Positions 18,410 through 28,184 of a DNA stretch of 64,000 nucleotides are shown piece by piece. This stretch comes from Roseibium sediminicola. GTDB lineage: Bacteria; Pseudomonadota; Alphaproteobacteria; Rhizobiales; Stappiaceae. A program made the position numbers and the translations under genes. Within the stretch, counting starts at the first letter, position 1. Every line of letters starts with the position of its first letter. The stretch spans positions 1 to 64,000 of the forward strand of contig NZ_JALNMJ010000024.1 of the NCBI RefSeq assembly GCF_023156505.1, written 5' to 3'. The notes beneath the pieces are model-generated. The model saw only the letters and a program-made list of their open reading frames with translations, did no database searches and was not told where the DNA came from.

Positions 18410-19426
18410 ATGAGCGGTTTGAAAGTTAAGGCCATTTTGGCAACGGCGGCCGTGTCTGCCGCAATCCTGTCCGCAGCACCGGCGGCCGCTGACGGCCTGA
18501 AATGCGAGCCGGGCGAAACCTACATCATGAACGTGATGGTCTCTGGCCACCCCTATTGGGTGCCGGTTTATCAGGGCTTCAAGCAGGCCGCGGAAGCTTT
18601 CGGCTGCAAGACGGTCTTTTCCGGCACGCCGGACTATGACATCACCAAGCAGATCGCGTCCTTCGAGCAGGACATGGTCAAGCAGCCGGCCGGTATCCTG
18701 CTGCACCCGATGCAGGCCGATCCGTTCATCGAGCCGATCAACCGGGCCATCGACAGCGGCACCGAGATCGTGACCTTCGCGGCGGACTCGCCGAAGTCCA
18801 ACCGCACGTCCTACATCACCTCCGACAACCTGGCCGAGGCCAAGTTCGCAGCCGAGGAAATCGTCAAACAGGTTGGCGACAGCGCCGAATATGCCGTCCT
18901 GGAAAACCCGGGCCAGTCCAACCATGACCTCCGGGTCACCGCGCTGATTTCCTACATGGAAGAGCACTACCCGAACATGAAGCTGGTCGGCCGCCAGGCG
19001 ACCAACCAGGACAGCAACGCCGCTTACCGGGCGACCGGTTCGATCCTGCAGGCCAATCCGAACCTGGCCGCTTTGTGGATCCCGGAAGCCGGGTCCGCGG
19101 AAGGCGCTGTCGCCGCGGTTCTGGAAGCGGAAGCCAAGGTGCTGATCATGCATGCGGACGTCACCCCGACGACGCTGGAGCACATCAAGGCGGGCAACAT
19201 CCACATGGCGCTCAACCCGAACCAGGGCATGCAGGGTTTCATGGGCTTCATGGCCACTTTCCTGGCGGCGCATTCCGACGTGTTCGATCCGTTCAACGAC
19301 TACAAGGTCTCCGGCTACAACCCGGTGCAGATCCCTTATGTCGACAACGGCTTTGCGGTGATCACCAAGGACAATGCCGACAGCTTCGACCTCAATGTCT
19401 ACATGGAAGGCCGGGATCCGAGCTGA
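18410..19426 (+). CDS. Sugar ABC transporter periplasmic substrate-binding protein (type 1 PBP)
   Basis: The 338-residue protein has a Sec signal peptide (about 1-26, cleaved after AAA) and a Peripla_BP_4/RbsB-like fold. Visible features are a strand-helix start (YIMNVMVSGHPYWVPVYQGF), the DITKQIASFEQDMVKQPAGILLHP segment and a hinge/late region NPNQGMQGFMGFMATFL. It binds a sugar or polyol in the periplasm for the adjacent ATPase and permease. The frame is open further upstream, but ATG 18410 with GGGAGGAAACC just before it and the signal peptide right after it decide the start. The ligand cannot be told from sequence. Confidence 0.88.
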   Translation: MSGLKVKAILATAAVSAAILSAAPAAADGLKCEPGETYIMNVMVSGHPYWVPVYQGFKQAAEAFGCKTVFSGTPDYDITKQIASFEQDMVKQPAGILLHPMQADPFIEPINRAIDSGTEIVTFAADSPKSNRTSYITSDNLAEAKFAAEEIVKQVGDSAEYAVLENPGQSNHDLRVTALISYMEEHYPNMKLVGRQATNQDSNAAYRATGSILQANPNLAALWIPEAGSAEGAVAAVLEAEAKVLIMHADVTPTTLEHIKAGNIHMALNPNQGMQGFMGFMATFLAAHSDVFDPFNDYKVSGYNPVQIPYVDNGFAVITKDNADSFDLNVYMEGRDPS

Positions 19427-19532
19427 TCCCAAGCCGGGGCGCCAAGCGCCCCGGCCCTTGGGCTGTCCCGCCGATCGAGCTGGCGCGAACAGCCCCTTTT
19501 CCGAACGCAACTAACGCCAAGACGGCCTTGTC

Positions 19533-21053
19533 ATGACCGACGATGTGATCCTCAAGATCTCCAATCTTTCGAAATCCTTCGGGCCCGTCCGCGCGCTGAA
19601 GGGCGTCGATTTCGAACTGCGCCAGGGCGAGATCCATGCGCTGGCAGGTGAGAACGGTGCCGGCAAGTCGACCCTGATGAATGTGATCGACGGCATCCTG
19701 CAGCCGGACAGCGGTGAGATCCTCTTTGATGGCGTGCCGGTCAGGATCGCTTCTCCGGCCATGGCGCAGAAACTCGGTGTCGGCTTCGTGCACCAGGAGA
19801 CCGCGCTCTGTCCGGACGTCTCGGTGGCCGAGAACATCTTCATGGCGACGACCAATGCCAGCCGTTCCTTGCTGATGAATTACCGCACCCTCGAACAGAA
19901 AGCTGCCGAAGTGCTCGGCGAACTGGTCGACATCAATCCGGCGACCCTGGTGCGGGACCTGTCGATTTCTCACCAGCAACTGGTCGAGATCGCCAAGGCG
20001 CTGACGCTCGATTGCCGGGTGCTGATCCTGGACGAGCCGACCGCGGCCCTGACCGAGAAGGAAGCGCAGATCCTGTTCAGGATCATGCGGCGCCTCGCCG
20101 ACAAGGGCATCTCGATCATCTATATTTCCCACCGCATGGTCGAGATCTTCGACAATTGCGATCGGGTGTCCGTCTTCCGGGACGGTCAGTACATTACCAC
20201 GCGCAACGTCTCCGAGATCACGCCCGACGATGTGGTCAATGCCATGGTCGGCCGGGTCATCGACGAGCTTTACCCGCGCAAGCAGACGGAAGCAGAGCGC
20301 TCCGACGAGATCATCCTGAACGTCCGCAATCTTAACGAACGCAGCCGGTTCAGGGACGTGTCGTTCCAGCTCAGGAAGGGCGAGATCCTCGGTCTGGCGG
20401 GCCTGATCGGCGCCGGGCGCAGCGAAATCGTCAAGGGCATCTGCCAGCTGGAGGGCGAGGTCAGCGGCGAGGTCGCGCTGAACGGCAAGACGCTCTCGCT
20501 TTCCTCCTACCAGGACAGCATCGCCGAGGGCATCGTCTATCTCTCCGAGGACCGCAAGGGTGACGGCATCTTTCTCGACATGCCCATTGCCGGCAACGTC
20601 TCCGCCCTGAAGCCGGAGCAGGTGGCCAACGGTTTCGGCCTGATCCTCCGCCAGAAGGAAGAGTCGCAGGCGGAGGCGCTCGGCGCCCGCCTCAATCTCA
20701 AATACGGGTCTCTCACCGATCCGGTGTCATCGCTCTCCGGCGGCAACCAGCAGAAGGTCGCCATCGCCAAGATGCTGTCGGTCAATCCCAAGCTGATCTT
20801 CCTGGACGAGCCGACCCGCGGCGTCGATGTCGGCGCCAAGGCCGAAATTCACCGCATTCTCAGGAACCTCGCCGCCAGCGGCGTCGGCATCCTGGTCATC
20901 TCTTCCGAACTGCCGGAGCTGATTGGCGTCTGCGACCGGGTGCTGGTCGTGCGCGAAGGCCGGATCAGCGGCGAAGTGACGGGCGACAGGATGACAGAAG
21001 AAAACATCATGCACCTGGCGTCGGTCGGCGGCGCACAGGCAGCCATACAATAA
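19533..21053 (+). CDS. Sugar ABC transporter ATP-binding protein (RbsA/MglA-like, two NBDs)
   Basis: The 506-residue protein contains two ABC domains, as in RbsA/MglA/XylG. The first has Walker A GENGAGKST near residue 40 and DEPTAALTE near 168. The second has a degenerate Walker A (GLIGAGRSE), signature LSGGNQQKV near 405 and DEPTRGVDVG. This tandem-NBD form belongs to CUT2-class importers of monosaccharides and polyols. It follows the binding protein by 106 bp and precedes the permease by 14 bp. Confidence 0.93.
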   Translation: MTDDVILKISNLSKSFGPVRALKGVDFELRQGEIHALAGENGAGKSTLMNVIDGILQPDSGEILFDGVPVRIASPAMAQKLGVGFVHQETALCPDVSVAENIFMATTNASRSLLMNYRTLEQKAAEVLGELVDINPATLVRDLSISHQQLVEIAKALTLDCRVLILDEPTAALTEKEAQILFRIMRRLADKGISIIYISHRMVEIFDNCDRVSVFRDGQYITTRNVSEITPDDVVNAMVGRVIDELYPRKQTEAERSDEIILNVRNLNERSRFRDVSFQLRKGEILGLAGLIGAGRSEIVKGICQLEGEVSGEVALNGKTLSLSSYQDSIAEGIVYLSEDRKGDGIFLDMPIAGNVSALKPEQVANGFGLILRQKEESQAEALGARLNLKYGSLTDPVSSLSGGNQQKVAIAKMLSVNPKLIFLDEPTRGVDVGAKAEIHRILRNLAASGVGILVISSELPELIGVCDRVLVVREGRISGEVTGDRMTEENIMHLASVGGAQAAIQ

Positions 21054-21067
21054 GAGTGGGGGAAACC

Positions 21068-22069
21068 ATGGAAGACGCTGTCTCCCTGACGGGCGCGCCA
21101 GAAAACAAATCACCGGAAGTCTCGTTCATCCACCGGCTCCTGCGCATGCGTGAGACCGGACTGATCGCGATCATCCTCGTGCTGTTCATCGTGATGTCCT
21201 TCGCCTCGCCCTATTTCCTGACCTGGGTGAACATGCGCGCCATGGTGATGGCTTTCGCGGTCGAGGGCATCGTCGTGGTCGGCATGACCATCCTGCTGAT
21301 TTCCGGCGGTATCGACCTCTCCGTCGGCTCGGTGACGGCGCTCGCCATGGTGATCGCCGGTTGGCTGTTCCTGAACGGTGTCGATCCGTGGGTCGCCTCG
21401 GCGATCTCGATCGCCGCCTGTACCGGCATCGGCGCCTTCATGGGCTTTTTCGTGACCCGTGTCGGCCTGCATCACTTCATCGTGTCGCTGGCGATCATGG
21501 TGATCGCAAGGGGAGCCTGTCTGCTCGGGACCGGCGGGCGGCCGCTCGGTCTCTTCACCCTGCCGCCGGAATTCAAGTTCATCGGTCAGGGCTCGATCGG
21601 TCCGATCCCGGTGGTGATCATCATCTTTCTGGCGGTGGTGATCGGCTTTGACTTCATGCTGCGGCGGACCACGCTGTTCCGCAAGGTGTTCTACACCGGT
21701 TCGAACGAGAAGGCGGCCGCCTATTCCGGCATCCGGACCAAGCGGGTGATCTTTTTCACCACCACGCTGTGTTCCGCGCTCTGCGGCGTGGCCGGGATCA
21801 TCTACATGGCCCGCTTCGGCTCGGCCCAGCCGACCTTCGGCATCGGCATGGAGCTGAACGTGATCGCCGCCGCGGTAATCGGCGGTGCCAGCCTCAAGGG
21901 CGGCTCGGGCACCATTTTCGGGGCGATCCTCGGCGCCGTGCTGCTGTCGGTGGTGTCCAGTTCGCTCGCGCTCCTGGACGTCTCGGTCTACTGGCAGGAC
22001 ATCATCCGCGGTTCGATCCTGCTGACGGCCGTTTCCATCGACCATTACCTCGTCAAGAAACGCGCCTGA
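21068..22069 (+). CDS. Sugar ABC transporter permease (RbsC-like, BPD_transp_2)
   Basis: The 333-residue polytopic protein has about 8-10 membrane helices. The CUT2 permease hallmark GGIDLSVGSVTALAMVIAG lies near residue 80, and AAAVIGGASLKGGSGTIFGAILGA lies near 265. It would form a homodimer with the upstream ATPase. The ATG at 21068 is preferred over an upstream GTG (21056) because GGGGGA sits immediately before it. Confidence 0.92.
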   Translation: MEDAVSLTGAPENKSPEVSFIHRLLRMRETGLIAIILVLFIVMSFASPYFLTWVNMRAMVMAFAVEGIVVVGMTILLISGGIDLSVGSVTALAMVIAGWLFLNGVDPWVASAISIAACTGIGAFMGFFVTRVGLHHFIVSLAIMVIARGACLLGTGGRPLGLFTLPPEFKFIGQGSIGPIPVVIIIFLAVVIGFDFMLRRTTLFRKVFYTGSNEKAAAYSGIRTKRVIFFTTTLCSALCGVAGIIYMARFGSAQPTFGIGMELNVIAAAVIGGASLKGGSGTIFGAILGAVLLSVVSSSLALLDVSVYWQDIIRGSILLTAVSIDHYLVKKRA

Positions 22070-22095
22070 CGCTGCAAGGACAAAGGCTGGATCTC

Positions 22096-23076
22096 ATGGC
22101 TGATAAGAAAAACGATATCGAGCTGATGCGCCAGATGCACACGGTCCTCGTGTTGCATTTTCTGGAAGGTAAGAAACAGGCGGACATCGCCGAGCTCCTG
22201 AACCTGTCGACCTCCAAGGTCAACCGATTGATCACGCAGGGACGCAAGCTCGGCATGGTCAAGATCGACATCGAGAACCCGTTCCAGCGCCTGACCGACC
22301 TGGAACACCTCCTGGAGGAAGCCGCACCGCTCTCCAAGGCGCTGGTGACCTCTTCGGTGGAAGGCAGCCCGGCGACAACGCTGCGCCAGGTCGGGTTGGC
22401 GGCGGCCAATCATCTGGTCGAGACCCTGCGCGACGGCGACATCATCGCCATCACTGGCGGCAAGGCCATTGGTGCGGTGGTGCAGAACATTGAAACAGAA
22501 CGAAAATTCGACGTCACCGTCGTGCCGTTCACCGGTGGCGTCCAGGGCAAGTACCATACCGACGTCAATCACCAGGCGATGCTCCTGGCCGACAAGCTCG
22601 GCGGCCGGGCCATGCAGCTTCACGCGCCGCTGTTCGCCGAAAGCCGGGAACAGCGCGACATGCTGATGGAGGTTGGCTCTATCCGCGAGGCGCTCGACCT
22701 TGCCCGGCGGGCGACCGTCGCCCTGGTCGGCGTCGGTTCGATCGCGGCACCAGGGTCGAGCTACTACGATCTGCACCCGATGCCGGACGCCGACCGCAAG
22801 ATGCTCATCGGCAGCGGTGTCAGCGCCGAGTTTCTGGCGCACCTGATCAAGACGGACGGCAGCGTTGCCGACTATGCGCTGAATTCGCGCCTGGTGGCCC
22901 TGCATCCCTCGGAACTGCGGCAATGCTCGCGGGTCATCGGCGTGGTCTCCGGCGAAGAGAAGGTCTGGCCGATCCGCTCGGTTCTGAACGGCAATTATCT
23001 GAATTCACTCATTCTGGACGAGGACACCGCCAGCGAGGTCCTCGCAACCATGGAAGGCAAACAGGATGTCGCATGA
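22096..23076 (+). CDS. SorC-family (sugar-binding) transcriptional regulator
   Basis: The 326-residue protein has an N-terminal helix-turn-helix (KKQADIAELLNLSTSKVNRLITQGRKLGMV, about residues 25-55). A SorC-type sugar-phosphate-binding domain follows, with the DGDIIAITGGKAIGAVV loop near 115 and VALVGVGSIAAPGSSYY near 215. SorC regulators such as EryD respond to phosphorylated sugars or polyols and control the operon they sit in. The reading frame is open upstream, but ATG 22096 begins the HTH-containing product. It overlaps the aldo/keto reductase start by 11 nt. The palindrome at 18234-18249 is a candidate site. Confidence 0.88.
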   Translation: MADKKNDIELMRQMHTVLVLHFLEGKKQADIAELLNLSTSKVNRLITQGRKLGMVKIDIENPFQRLTDLEHLLEEAAPLSKALVTSSVEGSPATTLRQVGLAAANHLVETLRDGDIIAITGGKAIGAVVQNIETERKFDVTVVPFTGGVQGKYHTDVNHQAMLLADKLGGRAMQLHAPLFAESREQRDMLMEVGSIREALDLARRATVALVGVGSIAAPGSSYYDLHPMPDADRKMLIGSGVSAEFLAHLIKTDGSVADYALNSRLVALHPSELRQCSRVIGVVSGEEKVWPIRSVLNGNYLNSLILDEDTASEVLATMEGKQDVA

Positions 23077-24061
23077 AATGTTGACACGCGAAATCGGCCG
23101 CTCCGGCATCAGGGCCTCGGCCATAGGCCTCGGCACCTGGGCGATCGGCGGATGGATGTGGGGCGGCACGGACGAAGCCCAGTCCATAGAGGCCATCCAG
23201 GCCTCCATCGATGAAGGCGTTTCCCTGATCGACACCGCGCCGGCCTATGGCCAGGGTGTTGCCGAGGAGATCGTCGGCAAGGCCATCAAGGGGCGGCGCG
23301 ACCAGGTGGTCCTGGCGACCAAGTGCGGCCTGGTCTGGCACACCCAGAGGGGCAATCATTTCTTCGACTATGACGGCAAGCCTGTGCACCGCTATCTCGG
23401 CAAGGATGCAATCATCTACGAGGTCGAGCAGAGCCTGAAGCGGCTCGGCACCGACGTCATCGATCATTACATCACTCACTGGCAGGATCCGACCACGCCG
23501 GTCGCCGAGACCATGGAGGCGCTGGAAACCCTGAAGACCCAGGGCAAGATCCGCTCCATCGGCGCCAGCAACACCTCGCCCGACGACGTGAAGGCCTATA
23601 TGGCCGCTGGCCAGCTGGACGCGATCCAGGAAGAGTATTCCATGGTCAAGCGCGACATCGAGACGACCCTGGTTCCGCTTTGCCGGCAGAACAACGTGTC
23701 CGTGCTGAGCTATTCCTCGCTGGCGCTGGGCCTTCTCACAGGCAAGATCGGTCCGGAGCGGACCTTTGAAGGCGACGACCAGCGCAAGGACAATCCACGG
23801 TTTTCCATCGAGAACCGGCAGAAAGTCGCCCAGCTCATGGAGGTGATCGCACCGATTGCCGAAGCCCATCAGGCGACCAAGGCACAGGTGGTAATCGCCT
23901 GGACGCTGCAGCAGCCGGGGATCACCTTCTCGCTCTGCGGGGCGCGAAATCCGGGGCAGGCGGCCGAGAACGCCAGGGCCGGCCGGCTGCGCCTGACGGC
24001 GGCGGAGATCGACATCATCGGCAAGGCGGCCGCCGTCCACCTGACTGAGCTCGCCGCTTAA
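23066..24061 (+). CDS. Aldo/keto reductase
   Basis: The 331-residue protein follows the AKR TIM-barrel pattern. The catalytic tetrad is recognisable as Asp in SLIDTAPAYG, Tyr four residues later in the same motif, Lys in VVLATKCGLVW and His in HYITHWQDP. The NADPH site segment and SIGASNTSPDD are also present. It would interconvert a sugar or polyol carbonyl in the pathway. Its position between the regulator and the GlpD-like gene, with overlapping start, places it in the operon. Confidence 0.88.
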   Translation: MSHEMLTREIGRSGIRASAIGLGTWAIGGWMWGGTDEAQSIEAIQASIDEGVSLIDTAPAYGQGVAEEIVGKAIKGRRDQVVLATKCGLVWHTQRGNHFFDYDGKPVHRYLGKDAIIYEVEQSLKRLGTDVIDHYITHWQDPTTPVAETMEALETLKTQGKIRSIGASNTSPDDVKAYMAAGQLDAIQEEYSMVKRDIETTLVPLCRQNNVSVLSYSSLALGLLTGKIGPERTFEGDDQRKDNPRFSIENRQKVAQLMEVIAPIAEAHQATKAQVVIAWTLQQPGITFSLCGARNPGQAAENARAGRLRLTAAEIDIIGKAAAVHLTELAA

Positions 24062-24122
24062 GTCAGCCACACCAATGACAACAGGAAGGACGCCGGAGAC
24101 CGCTTCGGCGAACGGGAGAGGC

Positions 24123-25850
24123 ATGTCCGCAAAACGGCAGACCATATGGGACCGGATCGCCCGCGACGGCGCGTTCGACGCCGTTGTGATCGGCGGCGGC
24201 ATCAACGGCATCGGCGTCTATCGCGATCTCGCGTTGCAGGGGCTGGACGTGCTTCTGGTGGAGCGCAACGACTTCTGCTCCGGCTGCAGCGCGGCGCCCT
24301 CGCGCATGATCCATGGCGGTCTGCGCTATCTGGAAAACGGCGAGTTCGATCTGGTGAAAGAAAGTCTGCGCGAACGGGACGCTCTGCTTTGCAATGCGCC
24401 GCATCTGGTGCATCCGCTGCCGACGGTCATTCCGATCACGTCGTATTTTTCCGGTCTCTTGAACAGCGCCGCGAGTTTCTTCGGCGTGTCGGGCAAACCC
24501 GCCAACCGGGGCGCCTTGCCGATCAAGCTCGGCCTGACGCTTTATGACTGGGTGACGCGGCATCGCCGCCTGTTGCCGAAACACCGGTTTGACGGGAAAA
24601 GTGCCACGAAACGCCGCTGGCCGAAGCTGACGGGCGCGATCCGCTGCTCGGCGACCTATCACGATGCCTGGATCAGCCATCCGGAAAGGCTCGGCCTGGA
24701 ACTCCTTCAGGATGCGGCTGCCGAAGCACCAGGCTGCGCGGCGCTCAATTATGCCTGTCTCATGCCGGAGGGGGACGGCTATGTGGTCCGGGACGAACTC
24801 ACCGGCCAGTTCCTGCCGGTCCGCCCGAAGATCTTCGTCAATGCGACCGGTGCCTGGCTCGACGACGCGATTGACGAGCTAGCCGGAACCGACAGCCACG
24901 AAGCGCTGGTGTCGGGCACCAAAGGCTCGCATCTGATCCTGGACAATCCGGAGCTGGAGGCGGCTCTCGGCGGGCACATGGTCTATTTCGAAAACTCCGA
25001 CGGCCGGGTCTGCATCGTCTTCCCGTTCTTCGGCAAGGTGCTCGCGGGATCGACCGATATCAGGGTGACGTCGGCAAGCCGCGTGCGCTGCGAGCCGGAC
25101 GAGGAAGTCTATATTCTTGACTCGCTCCGGCTCGTCTTTCCGGATCTCGATTTCAGCGCGGAAGATGTCGTCTACAGCTATTCCGGCATTCGGCCGCTGC
25201 CCAAAAGCGATCAGGACTTCACCGGCCGGATTTCGCGCGGCCATTTCACCAGGCGCCTCGAGGGAACCGTGCCGCAGATCTGCATGATCGGCGGCAAGTG
25301 GACCACCTTCCGCGCCTTTGCCGAACAGGCGGCCGACGAGGTTCTGGCGGCGCTCGAGCGGACCCGGAAAACCGGCACGCTCGGCCGCCCGATTGGCGGC
25401 GGAAAGGCCTTTCCGAAGGCCGCCGCGATCCTGGAACGGGAGCTTGTGGCCGAATTCGGGATCGGCCGGGACCGCGCGGCACATCTGGTGGCATCCTATG
25501 GCACCGCGGCCCGGGATCTCCTGACCTTCTGCCAGTCACGCGCCGATGACGTGCCCTTGGACGGGGCAAGGGACATCACTGCTGCGGAGATCGCCTTTCT
25601 GGCGCGGCGTGAATGGGTGGTGAGCCTTGCCGATGTCGTACTGCGGCGGACGACGCTCGCGATCAGGGGGCTTCTCAGCCCGGAGCTGATCGACAGTCTT
25701 GCCGCAGTCGTCGCCGGTGAACTTGGTTGGTCGGCGGAAGAAACAGCCCGTCAGACCGCCGCCCTTCTGGAAGATCTGAAAACCTATCACGGCGTTTCGT
25801 TCGGAGCGCCGCAAAGCGAAAATATCAGCAGGAGCAGAATATGCGTTTGA
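24123..25850 (+). CDS. FAD-dependent glycerol-3-phosphate dehydrogenase family protein (GlpD/EryB-like)
   Basis: The 575-residue flavoprotein starts with the Rossmann motif VVIGGGINGIGVYRDLALQG near residue 23. GlpD landmarks follow: APSRMIHGGLRYLENGEFDLVKE, the FVNATGAWLDD strand, GSTDIRV near 310 and a C-terminal DAO_C-like helical domain. GlpD oxidises glycerol 3-phosphate to DHAP at the membrane and passes electrons to quinone. In erythritol operons a homologue (EryB) oxidises erythritol phosphate. The presence of a SorC regulator and an FGGY kinase resembles that architecture, so a polyol-phosphate substrate is possible. ATG 24123 after GGGAGAGG is preferred to ATG 24075, which has no visible ribosome binding site. 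Confidence 0.85.
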   Translation: MSAKRQTIWDRIARDGAFDAVVIGGGINGIGVYRDLALQGLDVLLVERNDFCSGCSAAPSRMIHGGLRYLENGEFDLVKESLRERDALLCNAPHLVHPLPTVIPITSYFSGLLNSAASFFGVSGKPANRGALPIKLGLTLYDWVTRHRRLLPKHRFDGKSATKRRWPKLTGAIRCSATYHDAWISHPERLGLELLQDAAAEAPGCAALNYACLMPEGDGYVVRDELTGQFLPVRPKIFVNATGAWLDDAIDELAGTDSHEALVSGTKGSHLILDNPELEAALGGHMVYFENSDGRVCIVFPFFGKVLAGSTDIRVTSASRVRCEPDEEVYILDSLRLVFPDLDFSAEDVVYSYSGIRPLPKSDQDFTGRISRGHFTRRLEGTVPQICMIGGKWTTFRAFAEQAADEVLAALERTRKTGTLGRPIGGGKAFPKAAAILERELVAEFGIGRDRAAHLVASYGTAARDLLTFCQSRADDVPLDGARDITAAEIAFLARREWVVSLADVVLRRTTLAIRGLLSPELIDSLAAVVAGELGWSAEETARQTAALLEDLKTYHGVSFGAPQSENISRSRICV

Positions 25851-26683
25851 GCCCGAAAGTCCGAATGAACCGGATGTTCACCCATGGCGGTTGTCTGGAC
25901 GTGGCTATCGATCACGGGGTCTGCAACGAGCCGAGTTTCATGGTGGGCCTGGAGGACATGGCGGGTGTGGTCGACACCCTGGTCAAAGCCGGCCCGGACG
26001 CGATCCAGATGGCCTATGGCCAGGCGGACCTGTTGCAGAACCGGCCGGAAAAGGACAAGCCGGCTCTGGTGATGCGCATCGATATGGGCAATCCCTATAA
26101 TGACCAGCGCCACCGGGTGATGTGGTCGATGCTGCAGAATGCCGATGAGCCGATCATCGGCGCGCTGGAAATGGATGCCGCCTGCGTGGTGGTCAACCTG
26201 TTCATGCTGCCCGACGAGCCAGAGCTGTTCCGCCAATGCGTGGAAAACATTTCCAGGGTCCGTGCTGCCTGCCACAGATACGGCATGCCGCTGATGATCG
26301 AGCCGCTGGTGATGCTGCCCAACGGCATTCGCGGCGGCTATCAGGTCGATGGCGATGCCGACAAGATTGTCACGCTGGTGCGTCTTGCGAGCGAAATGGG
26401 CGCCGACATCATCAAGGCGGACCCAACGGAGAATGCGGACGATTTCCACCGGGTGGTCGAAGCCGCCAGGGTGCCGGTGCTGGTGCGCGGCGGTGGCAAG
26501 GAAGACCTCAAAACGGTGTTGAAAAAGTCCGCCGCGCTGATGGCGCAGGGGGCAAAGGGCATGGTCTATGGCCGCAATATCTATCAGCATGACAATCCGA
26601 AAGCGGTTGTCGCTGCCCTGATGGCGATGATCCATAAAGGCGCCAACGGCGACGAAGCATGGGACATCTATAACCGTGGCTGA
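25841..26683 (+). CDS. Class I aldolase, DhnA/LsrF (DeoC/LacD) family
   Basis: The 280-residue protein resembles LsrF/DhnA-type class I aldolases. GGCLDVAIDHGVCNEPSF lies near the N-terminus, ADIIKADPTENADDF (with the candidate Schiff-base Lys) near 190, VLVRGGGKED near 215 and GAKGMVYGRNIYQ near 245. LsrF acts on phosphorylated AI-2; relatives cleave ketose phosphates to DHAP plus an aldehyde. With a kinase and a GlpD-like enzyme, a ketose-phosphate or polyol-phosphate pathway ending in DHAP is likely. ATG 25841 has AGGAGCAG just upstream and overlaps the end of the GlpD-like gene by 10 nt. Confidence 0.83.
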   Translation: MRLSPKVRMNRMFTHGGCLDVAIDHGVCNEPSFMVGLEDMAGVVDTLVKAGPDAIQMAYGQADLLQNRPEKDKPALVMRIDMGNPYNDQRHRVMWSMLQNADEPIIGALEMDAACVVVNLFMLPDEPELFRQCVENISRVRAACHRYGMPLMIEPLVMLPNGIRGGYQVDGDADKIVTLVRLASEMGADIIKADPTENADDFHRVVEAARVPVLVRGGGKEDLKTVLKKSAALMAQGAKGMVYGRNIYQHDNPKAVVAALMAMIHKGANGDEAWDIYNRG

Positions 26684-28184
26684 CAAGACGACATACCTGC
26701 TGGGACTGGATGCCGGCAACACGGTGATCAAGGCCGTGCTGTTCGACCTGGCCGGACGCCAGGTTGCCATGGCGGCTCTGGACGGGCAGTCGTTCTCGCC
26801 GAAGCCCGGTCATGTGGAACGCGGTCTTTCGGAACTCTGGTCGAACGCGCAGCAGGTGATCCGCACCTGCCTTGAGAAAGCAGCGGTCGATCCCGCTGAA
26901 GTCGCGGCGGTCGGCTGCGCCGGTCACGGCAACGGGCTTTACCTGCTCGACAAGGCCGCGGATCCACTTCTGGGGATCCAGTCGCTCGACACGCGGGCGG
27001 CGGCCCATGCGGAGGATCTTGCAACCCGGCATGGCGACAAGCTGCATGCGCTCAGCCTGCAGAAACCCTGGCCGTCGCAGACCCCTGTGCTGCTCGCCTG
27101 GATCAAGGCGTGTCGCCCGGAGATCTATGCAGCGGCGGGCACGGTTCTACTTTGCAAGGACTTCATCACTTTCCAACTGACGGGCGAACGGGTCAGCGAT
27201 ATTTCCGACATGTCGGGTTGCGGTCTCCTGCGCATGCCGGATGGACGCTACGATCCGGAGATCCTGGAGCTCTTCGGCCTGGATGATGCGGAAGATCTCT
27301 TGCCGCGGCTGGTCGAACCGGCGGAAATTGCCGGCACGGTCACGGCAACGGCTGCGGCCGCAACGGGGCTCAAGGAGGGCACGCCGGTCGTTGGCGGCTA
27401 CTTCGATGTAATCGCCAGCGCGCTCGGTTCCGGCGTGATCCGTCCGGGCGAAGCCTCGATCATCGCCGGGACCTGGAGCGTCAACCAGGTGTTTTCCGAA
27501 ACTCCGGTGATCGACCCGTCCATGTTCATGGTGTCCGGTTTTGCGCCGGGCCGGTTCGTGAATATCGAGTCGAGCGCGACCTCCGCGGCGAACCTGGAAT
27601 GGTATGTGCGCGAGCTGGTCGAGCGGGGAGAGCATCACGACGACCCGTTCGGCACTTGCAACGACGTCATTGCCAAGGTGACGCCGGCGGCCGACGATCC
27701 CTTGTTTCATCCGTTTCTCTACGGCTCCGGCCAGGGAGCGGCGTTCCGTGCGGGCTTTTATGGCCTCGCCGGCTGGCATGGCGAAGGGCACCTATTGAGG
27801 GCGCTGTTCGAGGGCGTGGTGTTCGAGCACCGCCGCCATATCGAAACCCTGGTGAAAGCGGGTGTTGCCTTCGAAACGGCGGTGCTGTCCGGTGGCGGCT
27901 CACGCAGTCCCGTCTGGCCGCAGATGTTCGCCGATTGCCTCGGCGTGCCGATCCGCGTCGCTGAAGCCCGGGAAACCGGCGCACTTGGCGCGGCCATCGG
28001 GGCCGGGATCGGTTCGGGGCAATTCGGGTCCTATGAACAGGCGGTTGCGGCGATGACAAGGACCAAAAACGAATATCTGCCGGATGCGTCGATGCAAGCG
28101 CAATACGATCGCCGCTACCGCATGTATCTCAAACTCACTGAGACCATGCGGTCATTCTGGGACGAGTTTGGAGATACCGCCTAG
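26676..28184 (+). CDS. FGGY-family carbohydrate kinase
   Basis: The 502-residue kinase shows the N-terminal phosphate-1 loop LGLDAGNTVIKAVLFD, GCAGHGNGLYLLD near 90, the KDFITFQLTGERVSDISDMSG segment near 160 and the C-terminal adenosine loop AVLSGGGSRSPVWPQMFADCL near 405. FGGY kinases phosphorylate pentuloses, hexuloses, glycerol, erythritol and related polyols. It starts with GTG inside the end of the aldolase gene (8-nt overlap). The substrate specificity is not readable. LyxK- or EryA-like activity are two candidates given the neighbours. Confidence 0.87.
   Translation: MADKTTYLLGLDAGNTVIKAVLFDLAGRQVAMAALDGQSFSPKPGHVERGLSELWSNAQQVIRTCLEKAAVDPAEVAAVGCAGHGNGLYLLDKAADPLLGIQSLDTRAAAHAEDLATRHGDKLHALSLQKPWPSQTPVLLAWIKACRPEIYAAAGTVLLCKDFITFQLTGERVSDISDMSGCGLLRMPDGRYDPEILELFGLDDAEDLLPRLVEPAEIAGTVTATAAAATGLKEGTPVVGGYFDVIASALGSGVIRPGEASIIAGTWSVNQVFSETPVIDPSMFMVSGFAPGRFVNIESSATSAANLEWYVRELVERGEHHDDPFGTCNDVIAKVTPAADDPLFHPFLYGSGQGAAFRAGFYGLAGWHGEGHLLRALFEGVVFEHRRHIETLVKAGVAFETAVLSGGGSRSPVWPQMFADCLGVPIRVAEARETGALGAAIGAGIGSGQFGSYEQAVAAMTRTKNEYLPDASMQAQYDRRYRMYLKLTETMRSFWDEFGDTA

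Noticed and set aside
21769..22095. Upstream extension of the SorC regulator
   Set aside because: It only re-reads the permease gene in another frame; the HTH begins shortly after ATG 22096.
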